A DNA stretch of 6,241 nt from NCBI GenBank assembly GCA_003562605.1, contig PWUG01000343.1, positions 1 to 6,241 of the forward strand, read 5' to 3'. The first letter of the stretch is position 1. Every line of letters begins with the position of its first letter. A program made the position numbers and the translations under genes. This document shows, in pieces, positions 1-5,522 of this stretch. A model generated the notes under the pieces. That model had not been told where the DNA came from and ran no database searches. It was given only the letters and a program-made list of their open reading frames with translations. The stretch comes from Syntrophomonadaceae bacterium. GTDB taxonomy: Bacteria; Bacillota_D; Dethiobacteria; DTU022.

Positions 1-2
1 AC

Positions 3-83
3 CGTGAAGAAGCGTTGGAAAAGTGTATTGATAAGACTGAAATGACCAGGCTGGTGGAAAGAGGCACCCAGAGCCACCGCTAG
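3..83 (+). CDS. pilT: Probable PilT C-terminus (partial, 5' end outside window)
   Basis: This open frame enters from the left edge and ends at TAG 81-83, giving 26 residues that begin REEALEKCID and end in a polar tail. The pattern of an acidic/basic lead-in, EEAL, a short loop and a hydrophobic pair (TRLV) resembles the extreme C-terminus of PilT-family twitching ATPases, where a phrase such as 'EEAL...DPEELRRLL' is usual. The position just before pilC also fits, because pilT often sits between pilB and pilC in pilus operons. PilT is the hexameric cytoplasmic ATPase that powers pilus retraction. The piece contains no catalytic motif, so the name rests on context and a short resemblance. Another protein encoded upstream of pilC remains possible. 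Confidence 0.6.
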   Translation, partial: REEALEKCIDKTEMTRLVERGTQSHR

Positions 84-93
84 GGTGTGTAGA

Positions 94-119
94 TAAAACA
101 ATACAGGAGTAGTGTTTTA
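94..119 (+). promoter_or_regulatory. Inverted repeat framing the pilC Shine-Dalgarno site
   Basis: TAAAACA (94-100) and TGTTTTA (113-119) are perfect 7-bp inverted repeats separated by 12 nt. The loop contains the Shine-Dalgarno sequence AGGAG (105-109), which lies 11 nt before the pilC ATG at 121. The stem is mostly A-U, so it would be weak. It may modestly affect pilC translation or be chance. The AGGAG itself is the clear ribosome-binding site that supports the 121 start. Confidence 0.35.
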
Positions 120-120
120 A

Positions 121-1323
121 ATGGGCTCTTACCAGTATGAAGCGATCAATAAATCCGGGGATACAGTAACCGGGAAACTGGAAGCCGACGGGCAGGGCAG
201 CGTTGTCGAACGCCTGCGCGGAATGGGCTTGATGGCTGTTGAGGTAAAAGAGGTTAAGAGCTCGCAGCTTTTTGGCGGTTTAAAGATGTCACAAAAAGTT
301 AAGCTTGGCGACTTAAGTCTATTCAGCCGCCAGGCAGCAGCGATGATTAATTCCGGCATCCCTCTCACCAGGGCCCTCTATACCCTTAGCAAGCAGGTAA
401 CTAACCCTGCCCTTAGCGCTGCTCTGAATGAAATAGCCCGAAACGTTGAAGGCGGGGTCAGTTTTAGCGAATCGCTCAAGCAATACCCAAATATATTTAG
501 CTCGCTCTACGTTAACATGGTCAGCGCCGGGGAATCGGGTGGAAATCTTGAGGCGACCCTGGGACGCCTCTCAACCCAGCTTCAGAAAGACAAGGAACTG
601 CGTGACAACATTAAATCGGCCATGTTTTACCCGATCGCGGTGCTGGCTTTTGCCGTAATTATCCTTTTTGCCATGCTTTTTTTCCTGGTTCCTATCTTTG
701 TTAACATGTTCCCGGCCGGAACCGAGCTGCCCCTCCCGACCAGGGTGATTGTCAGCATCTCAGACGGGCTGCGCAACTACTGGTATATTGCAATCCCCCT
801 ATTTATCTTCTTTATCTTTTTGATAAGAACTTATGCAAAAAGCGCGCCGGGCAAAAGGATGCTTGATCGGTTAAGTTTTCGCCTGCCCGTATTCGGGCAG
901 CTGGTGCAGAAAACGGTAATTGCCAGTTTTGCCCGCACTTTTTCTACGATGATGGCTACCGGTATCCCTGTTGTCCAGGCTCTTGATGCTGCCGGCAAAG
1001 CTACCGGTCACACACTGGTTATCGATGCGACAACGGAGGCCGGGGAAAGAATCCAGGAGGGGAGCAGTATCGCTACCCCGCTGGAAGAAAGCGGTGTATT
1101 TCCGCCCATGGTTACGCACATGGTTTCAGTTGGCGAAGAAACGGGCGGCATACCTGAAATGATGGATAAGGTAGCTGAGTTTTTCGAAGAAGAAGTTGCC
1201 ACCATGACCAAGGGCTTAACCTCTCTGATCGAACCGCTCATGCTGGTGGTGATCGGTATTATGGTAGGCGGAATGCTTATCGCCCTTTACCTGCCGATAT
1301 TTACTGTAATCACGCAGATATAA
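121..1323 (+). CDS. pilC: PilC, type IV pilus inner-membrane platform protein
   Basis: The 400-aa product is a GspF/PilC-family polytopic membrane protein, which sits at the base of the pilus and couples the PilB and PilT motors to pilin movement. The N-terminus has the family opening (YQYEAINKSGDTVTGKLEA, residues 4-22). Two T2SSF repeats follow. The first is about 68-191, beginning FSRQAAAMINSGIPLTRAL and including SAGESGGNLEATL (135-147). The second is about 270-393, beginning FARTFSTMMATGIPVVQAL and including VGEETGGIPEMM (337-348). Three hydrophobic segments lie at about 170-194, 220-236 and 371-394, the usual topology. Length is typical of the family (about 400). The ATG at 121 is supported by AGGAG at 105-109. 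The gene follows the probable pilT by 37 nt and precedes pilM by 22 nt, so co-transcription is likely. A type II secretion GspF is the alternative, but the pilMNO neighbours argue for a pilus. Confidence 0.95.
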   Translation: MGSYQYEAINKSGDTVTGKLEADGQGSVVERLRGMGLMAVEVKEVKSSQLFGGLKMSQKVKLGDLSLFSRQAAAMINSGIPLTRALYTLSKQVTNPALSAALNEIARNVEGGVSFSESLKQYPNIFSSLYVNMVSAGESGGNLEATLGRLSTQLQKDKELRDNIKSAMFYPIAVLAFAVIILFAMLFFLVPIFVNMFPAGTELPLPTRVIVSISDGLRNYWYIAIPLFIFFIFLIRTYAKSAPGKRMLDRLSFRLPVFGQLVQKTVIASFARTFSTMMATGIPVVQALDAAGKATGHTLVIDATTEAGERIQEGSSIATPLEESGVFPPMVTHMVSVGEETGGIPEMMDKVAEFFEEEVATMTKGLTSLIEPLMLVVIGIMVGGMLIALYLPIFTVITQI

Positions 1324-1326
1324 AGA

Positions 1327-1341
1327 AGACAGGAGCTGTCT
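1327..1341 (+). promoter_or_regulatory. Short hairpin containing the pilM Shine-Dalgarno site
   Basis: AGACAG (1327-1332) and CTGTCT (1336-1341) form a perfect 6-bp inverted repeat with a GAG loop. The hairpin includes AGGAG (1331-1335), the ribosome-binding site for the pilM ATG at 1346 (10-nt spacing). Folding would partly occlude this site. It may tune pilM translation relative to pilC, but with only six pairs and a three-base loop, chance cannot be excluded. Confidence 0.35.
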
Positions 1342-1345
1342 GACA

Positions 1346-2359
1346 ATGGCGCTGGGAATGAGTAAGAAAGCTGTAGGGCTGGAAATTGACAAAGGGGCGG
1401 CCAGGGTTGTAGAGCTGACCGGCTCGCCGCAGTCTCCAAAGCTTACCGGTATGGCTGGTATTGCTTTGCCCGAAGGCGCCGTTGAAGAAGGGATGATCGT
1501 TGAGCCCCGTGAAGTTGGCGAAGCGCTAAAGCGGCTGTGGTCTTCAGGAGCGGTAAAAGAGCGCAAAGTTTTGCTCGGGGTTTCAAATCAGGGCGTATTG
1601 GTCCGCCATGCCATTGTACCCAGGGTTTCTGCCGATAAAATTGACAACATGATCCGCTTTCATGCCCAGGATCCCCTGCCGATTCCTTTAAACACCGTTG
1701 TACTCGATTACATTATCATCGGTGAAACCGTGGAAGAAGAGAAAGAAAATCTGGAAGTGCTGCTGGTGGCTGCACGCCGGGATATGCTTGACGGTTTCCT
1801 GAAAGCTCTTGATTATGCGCGCCTGGAACCGCTTGATATTGATGTTTCCACCCTGGCCTTAATCTGGGTTTTGCCTGAAGCGGCCAGGGACCGTTCTGTT
1901 GCCGTCGTTAATGTTGCCAACGGTCTTAGCAGCATCCTTGTATCGGTGAAGAACGTTCCCCGCCTGGCCCGCCTTGTTTCAGCCAAACTAAAAGATCTTT
2001 CTGATCAATTTGGATATACTTTAGACGAAGCCCTGTCTATAAATCACTATGATTCCGGAGAGTATGCCAAAACTATTGATGCCTGGGTTGACCGCCTGGC
2101 CGGTGAAATCCGATCATCGATTAACTATTACCAGAACCAGGATAATGCTGCAGAAATTGAAGCTATAGCTGTCAATGGCAGGGGAGCGCTGCTGAACAAT
2201 GTTTCCGCCAGGTTGGAATACCGATTAGAGCTGCCGGTAAGGATAACGAATCCCCTGGCCGGAATCTCCGCTTCGCCGCAAATTGCCGGGACCGGCCTGG
2301 AAGCAGTCGAGTACGCTTTCAGTATTGGCCTTGCCCGCCGCGGGTTGGAGGAATTATGA
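1346..2359 (+). CDS. pilM: PilM, type IV pilus actin-fold assembly protein
   Basis: The 337-aa product is a PilM-family (FtsA/actin-like) cytoplasmic protein that binds the PilN N-terminal tail and links the PilN/PilO pair to the motor. The N-terminus carries the first actin-fold strand pair (VGLEIDKGAARVVELTG, 10-26). The middle has a strong family block (NLEVLLVAARRDMLDGFLKAL, starting about 135, then LEPLDIDVSTLAL, 160-172). Typical PilM proteins are about 350 residues, so this one is slightly short. The nucleotide-binding motifs look altered: phosphate 1 has E13 and D15 where D and G are usual, phosphate 2 reads VVNVANGLSS (187-196) with N for the usual D of VDIG, and the adenosine motif is NGRGALL (277-283). 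The start is supported by AGGAG at 1331-1335. An in-frame ATG at 1358 is an alternative. The gene overlaps the start of pilN. Confidence 0.88.
   Translation: MALGMSKKAVGLEIDKGAARVVELTGSPQSPKLTGMAGIALPEGAVEEGMIVEPREVGEALKRLWSSGAVKERKVLLGVSNQGVLVRHAIVPRVSADKIDNMIRFHAQDPLPIPLNTVVLDYIIIGETVEEEKENLEVLLVAARRDMLDGFLKALDYARLEPLDIDVSTLALIWVLPEAARDRSVAVVNVANGLSSILVSVKNVPRLARLVSAKLKDLSDQFGYTLDEALSINHYDSGEYAKTIDAWVDRLAGEIRSSINYYQNQDNAAEIEAIAVNGRGALLNNVSARLEYRLELPVRITNPLAGISASPQIAGTGLEAVEYAFSIGLARRGLEEL
2347..2351 (+). promoter_or_regulatory. pilN ribosome-binding site inside the pilM 3' end
   Basis: GGAGG lies within the last codons of pilM. It is 4 nt from the ATG at 2356 and 7 nt from the adjacent in-frame ATG at 2359. 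The second spacing is closer to the usual optimum, so 2359 is preferred as the pilN start, with a TGATG stop/start overlap that suggests translational coupling to pilM. Confidence 0.7.
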
Positions 2360-2943
2360 TGAAAAACGTCAGCTTACTGCCTCCTGAAATAAAAGCCGAA
2401 CGCCTTTTAGAAAAAAAGCAGGGCGTTGTTATAAAAATCATGCTGCTCTTGATGCTGATAGTTCTTGTAATATACACTTATTTGCTGGTCAGTTCGTTAA
2501 TTGCTAAAAATGATCTTGATTCACTTGAACAACAGCGCGAAGTCGTGGAAAGGCAGTCCCGGGCCCTGGCTGAATACGAGGATCTTTATAATGATATGAG
2601 CAGGGCTGAGGATATGCTGAACAGGGCTATGGGCACTAACCCTAGATGGAGCGATGTCCTGCAGGAAGTGGGGGAGAGCTTCTTTCCCTTCGCCCGCCTT
2701 ACCGATCTGACCCTTAACTATGCCGGAGATGAAGGAACGATAAATATGCGCGGCCTGACCGGTAGTATCAGCGATGTTGCCACCCTGGTCGAACGTTTTG
2801 AAAACCTTGATACTATTAATGGAGCCCGCGTCCGCACTTCCAGTGAAACGGGAACTGGTGATCAAACAGAGGTGCAGTTTTTGATCGATGCCAGTTTAAT
2901 ACCGGGATCCTTGTACCTCGATCCTGAAGAGGGGGGAAGCTAA
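2359..2943 (+). CDS. pilN: PilN, type IV pilus alignment protein
   Basis: The product is 194 aa from ATG 2359 (195 aa if ATG 2356 is used). It is a bitopic inner-membrane protein with a short cytoplasmic tail MKNVSLLPPEIKAERL. The N-V-S-L-L-P core corresponds to the INLLP motif by which PilN docks into PilM. One transmembrane segment follows (about 27-48), then a predicted coiled coil (about 50-92, rich in E, R and L), then a small extracytoplasmic domain beginning near RWSDVLQEVGESFFPFARLTDL. The second residue of the motif is V rather than the common I, and S replaces N, so the docking motif is slightly divergent. Size and topology fit PilN. The start is coupled to the pilM stop, and pilO begins 1 nt after this gene. 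Confidence 0.87.
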   Translation: MKNVSLLPPEIKAERLLEKKQGVVIKIMLLLMLIVLVIYTYLLVSSLIAKNDLDSLEQQREVVERQSRALAEYEDLYNDMSRAEDMLNRAMGTNPRWSDVLQEVGESFFPFARLTDLTLNYAGDEGTINMRGLTGSISDVATLVERFENLDTINGARVRTSSETGTGDQTEVQFLIDASLIPGSLYLDPEEGGS

Positions 2944-2944
2944 G

Positions 2945-3484
2945 GTGGCCAAAATAAAGCTAAGCCGCAGCAAAATTGTAATCATAGTGGCCGCTGTCGT
3001 GCTGTTGGCCGGCATAATTCTTTCCTACCTGCAGTATAACAGTATGCGTAACCTGCAGGAAGCGGTTGAAGATGAAAAACTGGCCCTGTCGCTGGCCGAA
3101 GCAAACCTGGCCAGGCTGATCAATCATCGCGATAATGCAGATGAATACAGGCATCGCTTAGGCTTTGTCAGGGCTGTTATCCCCGCCACTGCCGGTGAAG
3201 ACGATATGCTTCGCTATTTATATTACCTTGGTGATCTTTATGATATCAAAGTGACCGAGGTACGTTTTGACACAAGAGTTGATGAGGAAGATTACACCAG
3301 GATGCCGATCAGTTTAACCATGGAAGGAAGCTATAGTTCCATGCAGGCCCTGCTGGATCGATTCCACGGCGGAGAAAGGTTGATCCGGGTTGACAGCCTC
3401 AGGCTTGCCCGCGTGGGAGGTACAGGTTCCTCTATACGGGTCTCAGCTTCTGCAAATGCTTTTTACAGTACCCATCATCAGTGA
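2945..3484 (+). CDS. pilO: PilO, type IV pilus alignment protein
   Basis: The 179-aa product starts with GTG at 2945, one base after the pilN stop and 8 nt after a purine-rich site (GAGGGGGGAAG region, ending about 2939). It has the PilO layout: a basic N-terminus, one transmembrane segment (about 10-29), a coiled-coil stretch (about 33-66, QEAVEDEKLALSLAEANLARL), and an extracytoplasmic domain. That domain has the characteristic run IPATAGEDDMLRYLYYLGD (79-97) and the pattern ISLTMEGSYSSMQALLDRF (122-140), as in ferredoxin-like PilO cores. PilO pairs with PilN around the pilus base and links to outer layers. Sequence conservation in this family is low, so the call relies on topology, the short motifs and its place after pilN. 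Confidence 0.82.
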   Translation: MAKIKLSRSKIVIIVAAVVLLAGIILSYLQYNSMRNLQEAVEDEKLALSLAEANLARLINHRDNADEYRHRLGFVRAVIPATAGEDDMLRYLYYLGDLYDIKVTEVRFDTRVDEEDYTRMPISLTMEGSYSSMQALLDRFHGGERLIRVDSLRLARVGGTGSSIRVSASANAFYSTHHQ

Positions 3485-3510
3485 TAGAATAAGTAGTGAT
3501 CCTATTTTGA

Positions 3511-3531
3511 TGTGCCTTTTTAAAGGGCATA
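3511..3531 (+). other. Intercistronic stem-loop between pilO and pilB
   Basis: Bases 3511-3519 can pair with 3523-3531 (core GCC/GGC, flanked by U-A and two G-U pairs) around a three-base loop. No T-run follows, so it is not an intrinsic terminator. It lies in the 67-nt gap before the likely pilB start and could be an mRNA processing or stability element, or could be chance. This is the only long gap inside the pil operon. Confidence 0.3.
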
Positions 3532-3536
3532 ATCCT

Positions 3537-3540
3537 GGAG
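3537..3540 (+). promoter_or_regulatory. pilB ribosome-binding site candidate
   Basis: GGAG at 3537-3540 is the only good Shine-Dalgarno match before the conserved part of PilB. It is 11 nt from ATG 3552 and 5 nt from an in-frame TTG at 3546. Either start is possible. The two differ by only two residues. Confidence 0.55.
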
Positions 3541-3551
3541 CGCTATTGACT

Positions 3552-5267
3552 ATGGAAAATGGCAGAACCGGTATCAACTTAAAAAAAGACGGCATCGGCG
3601 AAATGCTGGTCAGCAGCGGGCATATCACCCGTGAACAGCTGGACAAGGCGCTGCAGCTGCACCGGGAAAACCTGCAAAAGGGAGCCAGGGGTCTGCTGGG
3701 GCAGACTCTTGTTGATCTTGGTTTTATAAGCGAAGAAGCAATAACCCGGACCGTAGCCAGCCAGGCTGGTGTGGATTATGTCTCTTTAGTTGATTTTGAT
3801 GTAGACCCTTCCGCGGCATCCATGATTGACCCCGAAACAGCCCGGCGTTACCAATCGCTGCCAATCGGTTTCGAAAACGGGCGTATGGTTGTCGCCATGA
3901 TGCATCCCAATGATATTGTTACCATCGACGACCTCCGCTTAATTACCGGCTATGAGATTAAGCCTGTATGTGTTTCTGACAGTGAGCTGAAAGCTGCTAT
4001 TGAGCAGTACGGTCAGGTCAGCAGCGGAATTGACATGGAGGAAGACGATGAAGATGAACACGAGCAGGCCGTAGCGGAACGGGCCGAATCAGATGTTATG
4101 GATAAACCGGCCGTACAGTTGGCTAATCTTATCTATAATCAGGCAATCCGCAATAAGGCCAGTGATGTTCACATTGAACCACAGGAAAATAGCATGCGCA
4201 TCCGTTTCCGGATTGATGGTGTTCTCCACGAAGTAATGCAGCCTCCATTGAGGCTGCACCCTTCCCTGGTTTCAAGAATAAAAGTAATGGGCGGCATGGA
4301 TATCGCTAACCGGCGTTCCCCTCAGGATGGCAGGACCAGTTTAAAGATGGACGGGCGGGTGATCGATTTCAGGATTGCCTCCCTGCCTTCGGCACATGGC
4401 GAGAAGCTGACCTTGCGCCTTCTTGATCGCAGCTCCCGCGTAATCACCCTCACCGAGCTGGGCTTTCCGGAAACCCAGCTGGAAAAATTCCGTAAGGCGA
4501 TTAACCTGCCCTACGGCTGTGTCCTGGTAACCGGGCCTACGGGAAGCGGGAAAACCACCACCCTTTATGCTGCCCTGGTTGAGCTAAACAGCGTGGAAAA
4601 ACATATAATCACCGTTGAAGACCCGATCGAATACCGCCTGGCAGGGGTTAACCAGGTCCAGGTTAACCCCAAAGCCGGGTTAACTTTTGCTACGGGATTA
4701 CGCTCAATACTACGTAACGATCCCGACATCATCATGGTCGGTGAAATCAGGGATCGCGAAACAGCGCGCATTGCCATTGAATCTGCTCTTACCGGGCACC
4801 TTGTCCTATCCACCCTTCATACGAATGATGCTGCCGGGGCAATTTCCCGCCTGGGCGATATGGAGGTTGAACCATATTTAACGGCCTCGTCAGTAGCGGC
4901 CGTTCTGGCCCAGAGGTTGGTAAGGGTGCTTTGTAACCAGTGCCGCCAGGATTACACAATCAGCCGTTCCGAACTGCACGCAGCCGTGCCTGACTTTCCC
5001 ATGCGCAAAGAAGAAACTGAGCTGAGGCTTTTCAAGCCTGTCGGCTGCCTGCGCTGCAGCAACACCGGGTACCGTGGCAGGGTTGGTGTTTACGAGCTTC
5101 TGGTCGTGAGCGATAATATAAAGAAGATGACTTTACAGCGCCGTTCCTCCGGTGAAATAGCTGAGATGGCGATCAGGGAAGGGATGGTTACTCTGCGCCG
5201 TGACGGTTTGTTAAAAGTGAGGCAGGGCATTACTTCGATCGAAGAGGTAATGAGGGTTCTCATTTAA
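3552..5267 (+). CDS. pilB: PilB, type IV pilus extension ATPase
   Basis: The 571-aa product (from ATG 3552) is a GspE/PilB-family hexameric cytoplasmic ATPase that powers pilin polymerisation through PilC. The N-terminal MshEN-like region has two tandem 24-residue motifs (14-37 and 48-71). An acidic linker follows (EEDDEDEHEQ, 163-172). The N2/ATPase core begins near D184, with ASDVHIEP at 203-210. Catalytic motifs are intact: Walker A GPTGSGKTT (328-336), Asp box ITVEDPIEY (353-361), Walker B DPDIIMVGEIRD (390-401, with E398), and His box TGHLVLSTLHTND (414-426). A zinc-binding tetracysteine is present as CNQC (461-464) and CLRC (499-502), which marks PilB/GspE rather than PilT. The frame stays open upstream to 3390, but those codons overlap pilO and do not resemble the family, so the start is placed at 3552. 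Length is typical of PilB. Placement after pilO rather than before pilT is a variation on the usual order. Confidence 0.95.
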   Translation: MENGRTGINLKKDGIGEMLVSSGHITREQLDKALQLHRENLQKGARGLLGQTLVDLGFISEEAITRTVASQAGVDYVSLVDFDVDPSAASMIDPETARRYQSLPIGFENGRMVVAMMHPNDIVTIDDLRLITGYEIKPVCVSDSELKAAIEQYGQVSSGIDMEEDDEDEHEQAVAERAESDVMDKPAVQLANLIYNQAIRNKASDVHIEPQENSMRIRFRIDGVLHEVMQPPLRLHPSLVSRIKVMGGMDIANRRSPQDGRTSLKMDGRVIDFRIASLPSAHGEKLTLRLLDRSSRVITLTELGFPETQLEKFRKAINLPYGCVLVTGPTGSGKTTTLYAALVELNSVEKHIITVEDPIEYRLAGVNQVQVNPKAGLTFATGLRSILRNDPDIIMVGEIRDRETARIAIESALTGHLVLSTLHTNDAAGAISRLGDMEVEPYLTASSVAAVLAQRLVRVLCNQCRQDYTISRSELHAAVPDFPMRKEETELRLFKPVGCLRCSNTGYRGRVGVYELLVVSDNIKKMTLQRRSSGEIAEMAIREGMVTLRRDGLLKVRQGITSIEEVMRVLI

Positions 5268-5296
5268 CTAAAAACAATCTTAATACAGATCATCAC

Positions 5297-5325
5297 TTGA
5301 CTATACCTTGATAATATGTCATAAT
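5297..5325 (+). promoter_or_regulatory. Extended -10 sigma-A-type promoter for the riboswitch and sigma gene
   Basis: TTGACT (-35, 5297-5302) is followed by a 17-bp spacer and CATAAT (-10, 5320-5325). A TG dinucleotide at 5317-5318 gives an extended -10 (TGN). Each hexamer matches the consensus at five of six positions. Transcription would begin near 5332, about 17 nt before the first riboswitch helix. The promoter therefore fits the switch, and the leader plus sigma gene can be a transcription unit separate from the pil genes. Confidence 0.8.
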
Positions 5326-5348
5326 GCAAGAAGATTAGAAAACGTTTC

Positions 5349-5437
5349 GAACCGCAAAAAGCAAAGCTGTTGAAAAGCAGCGGCGCAAAGCTAAAGGGGC
5401 TAAGGTGGTTATTGCTAAGCCAGCCAGCTGCCGGTTC
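5349..5437 (+). ncRNA. Cyclic-di-GMP-I (GEMM-I) riboswitch aptamer
   Basis: The segment has the hallmarks of the GEMM-I class. P1 is a perfect 6-bp helix, GAACCG (5349-5354) with CGGTTC (5432-5437). GCAAAGC (5361-5367) leads into a hairpin GCTGTT/AGCAGC closed by a GAAA tetraloop (5366-5381). The signature CGCAAAGC follows at 5384-5391, then GGGGCTAAGG (5396-5405) carrying the CUAA of the tetraloop receptor. The 3' part GCCAGCTGCCGG (5423-5434) matches the conserved GCC...GCUGCCGG segment. Aligned by eye to the Vibrio cholerae Vc2 aptamer, the nucleotide before CAAA (5361, equivalent to G20) is G, and the A47 equivalent (5388) is A. Known GEMM-I RNAs bind c-di-GMP and control motility, pilus and matrix genes. 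The aptamer is followed by a terminator and a sigma factor gene, so it most likely controls transcription of that gene. Confidence 0.93.
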
Positions 5438-5455
5438 ACGGGGAACATTCATCAC

Positions 5456-5483
5456 CCCGCCTGAATCTGCAGGCGGGATTTTT
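5456..5483 (+). terminator. Intrinsic terminator, riboswitch expression platform
   Basis: CCCGCCTG (5456-5463) and CAGGCGGG (5470-5477) form a perfect 8-bp GC-rich stem with a 6-nt loop. The stem is followed by A and five T (5479-5483). It lies 18 nt after the aptamer and 39 nt before the sigma start codon, so it would stop transcription before the gene. A competing pairing exists: CGGGG (5439-5443) with CCCCG (5455-5459) would open the lower stem. This makes it the probable expression platform of the c-di-GMP switch. It is also the first terminator seen after pilB. Confidence 0.9.
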
Positions 5484-5509
5484 ATATGTAACGGTCATTA
5501 AACCCTCCG

Positions 5510-5515
5510 GGAGGT
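5510..5515 (+). promoter_or_regulatory. Strong Shine-Dalgarno site of the sigma factor gene
   Basis: GGAGGT lies 7 nt before GTG 5523, an ideal spacing that fixes this non-ATG start. The flanks AACC (5501-5504) and GGTT (5513-5516) are complementary, so a small hairpin could form over the site, but it is weak. Confidence 0.8.
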
Positions 5516-5522
5516 TAACAGG

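Noticed and set aside
1216..1566. A 116-codon minus-strand open frame across the pilC-pilM junction
   Set aside because: It is a shadow of two well-supported genes on the + strand, and its translation is low-complexity and serine-rich with no domain.
3390..3551. An N-terminal extension of PilB by up to 54 residues, starting at ATG 3390 inside pilO
   Set aside because: The added codons overlap the pilO reading frame, have no family resemblance and no Shine-Dalgarno site; conserved PilB sequence begins after 3552. A start at ATG 3510 is also unsupported.
121..5267. Reading the cluster as a type II secretion system (gspE, gspF, gspL, gspM)
   Set aside because: The separate PilM, PilN and PilO proteins, with PilN carrying a PilM-docking LLP motif and a probable PilT upstream, fit type IV pili; no other gsp genes are seen.
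5264..5455. A minus-strand open frame of 63 codons across the intergenic region
   Set aside because: It is antisense to the promoter and aptamer, has no convincing ribosome-binding site and no recognisable protein features; the RNA explains the sequence.
5501..5516. A near-palindrome AACCCTCC/GGGAGGTT over the sigma factor Shine-Dalgarno site as a second, translational switch
   Set aside because: The halves are not exact complements and the best pairing leaves too small a loop; only a 4-bp AACC/GGTT stem is feasible, too weak to claim regulation.
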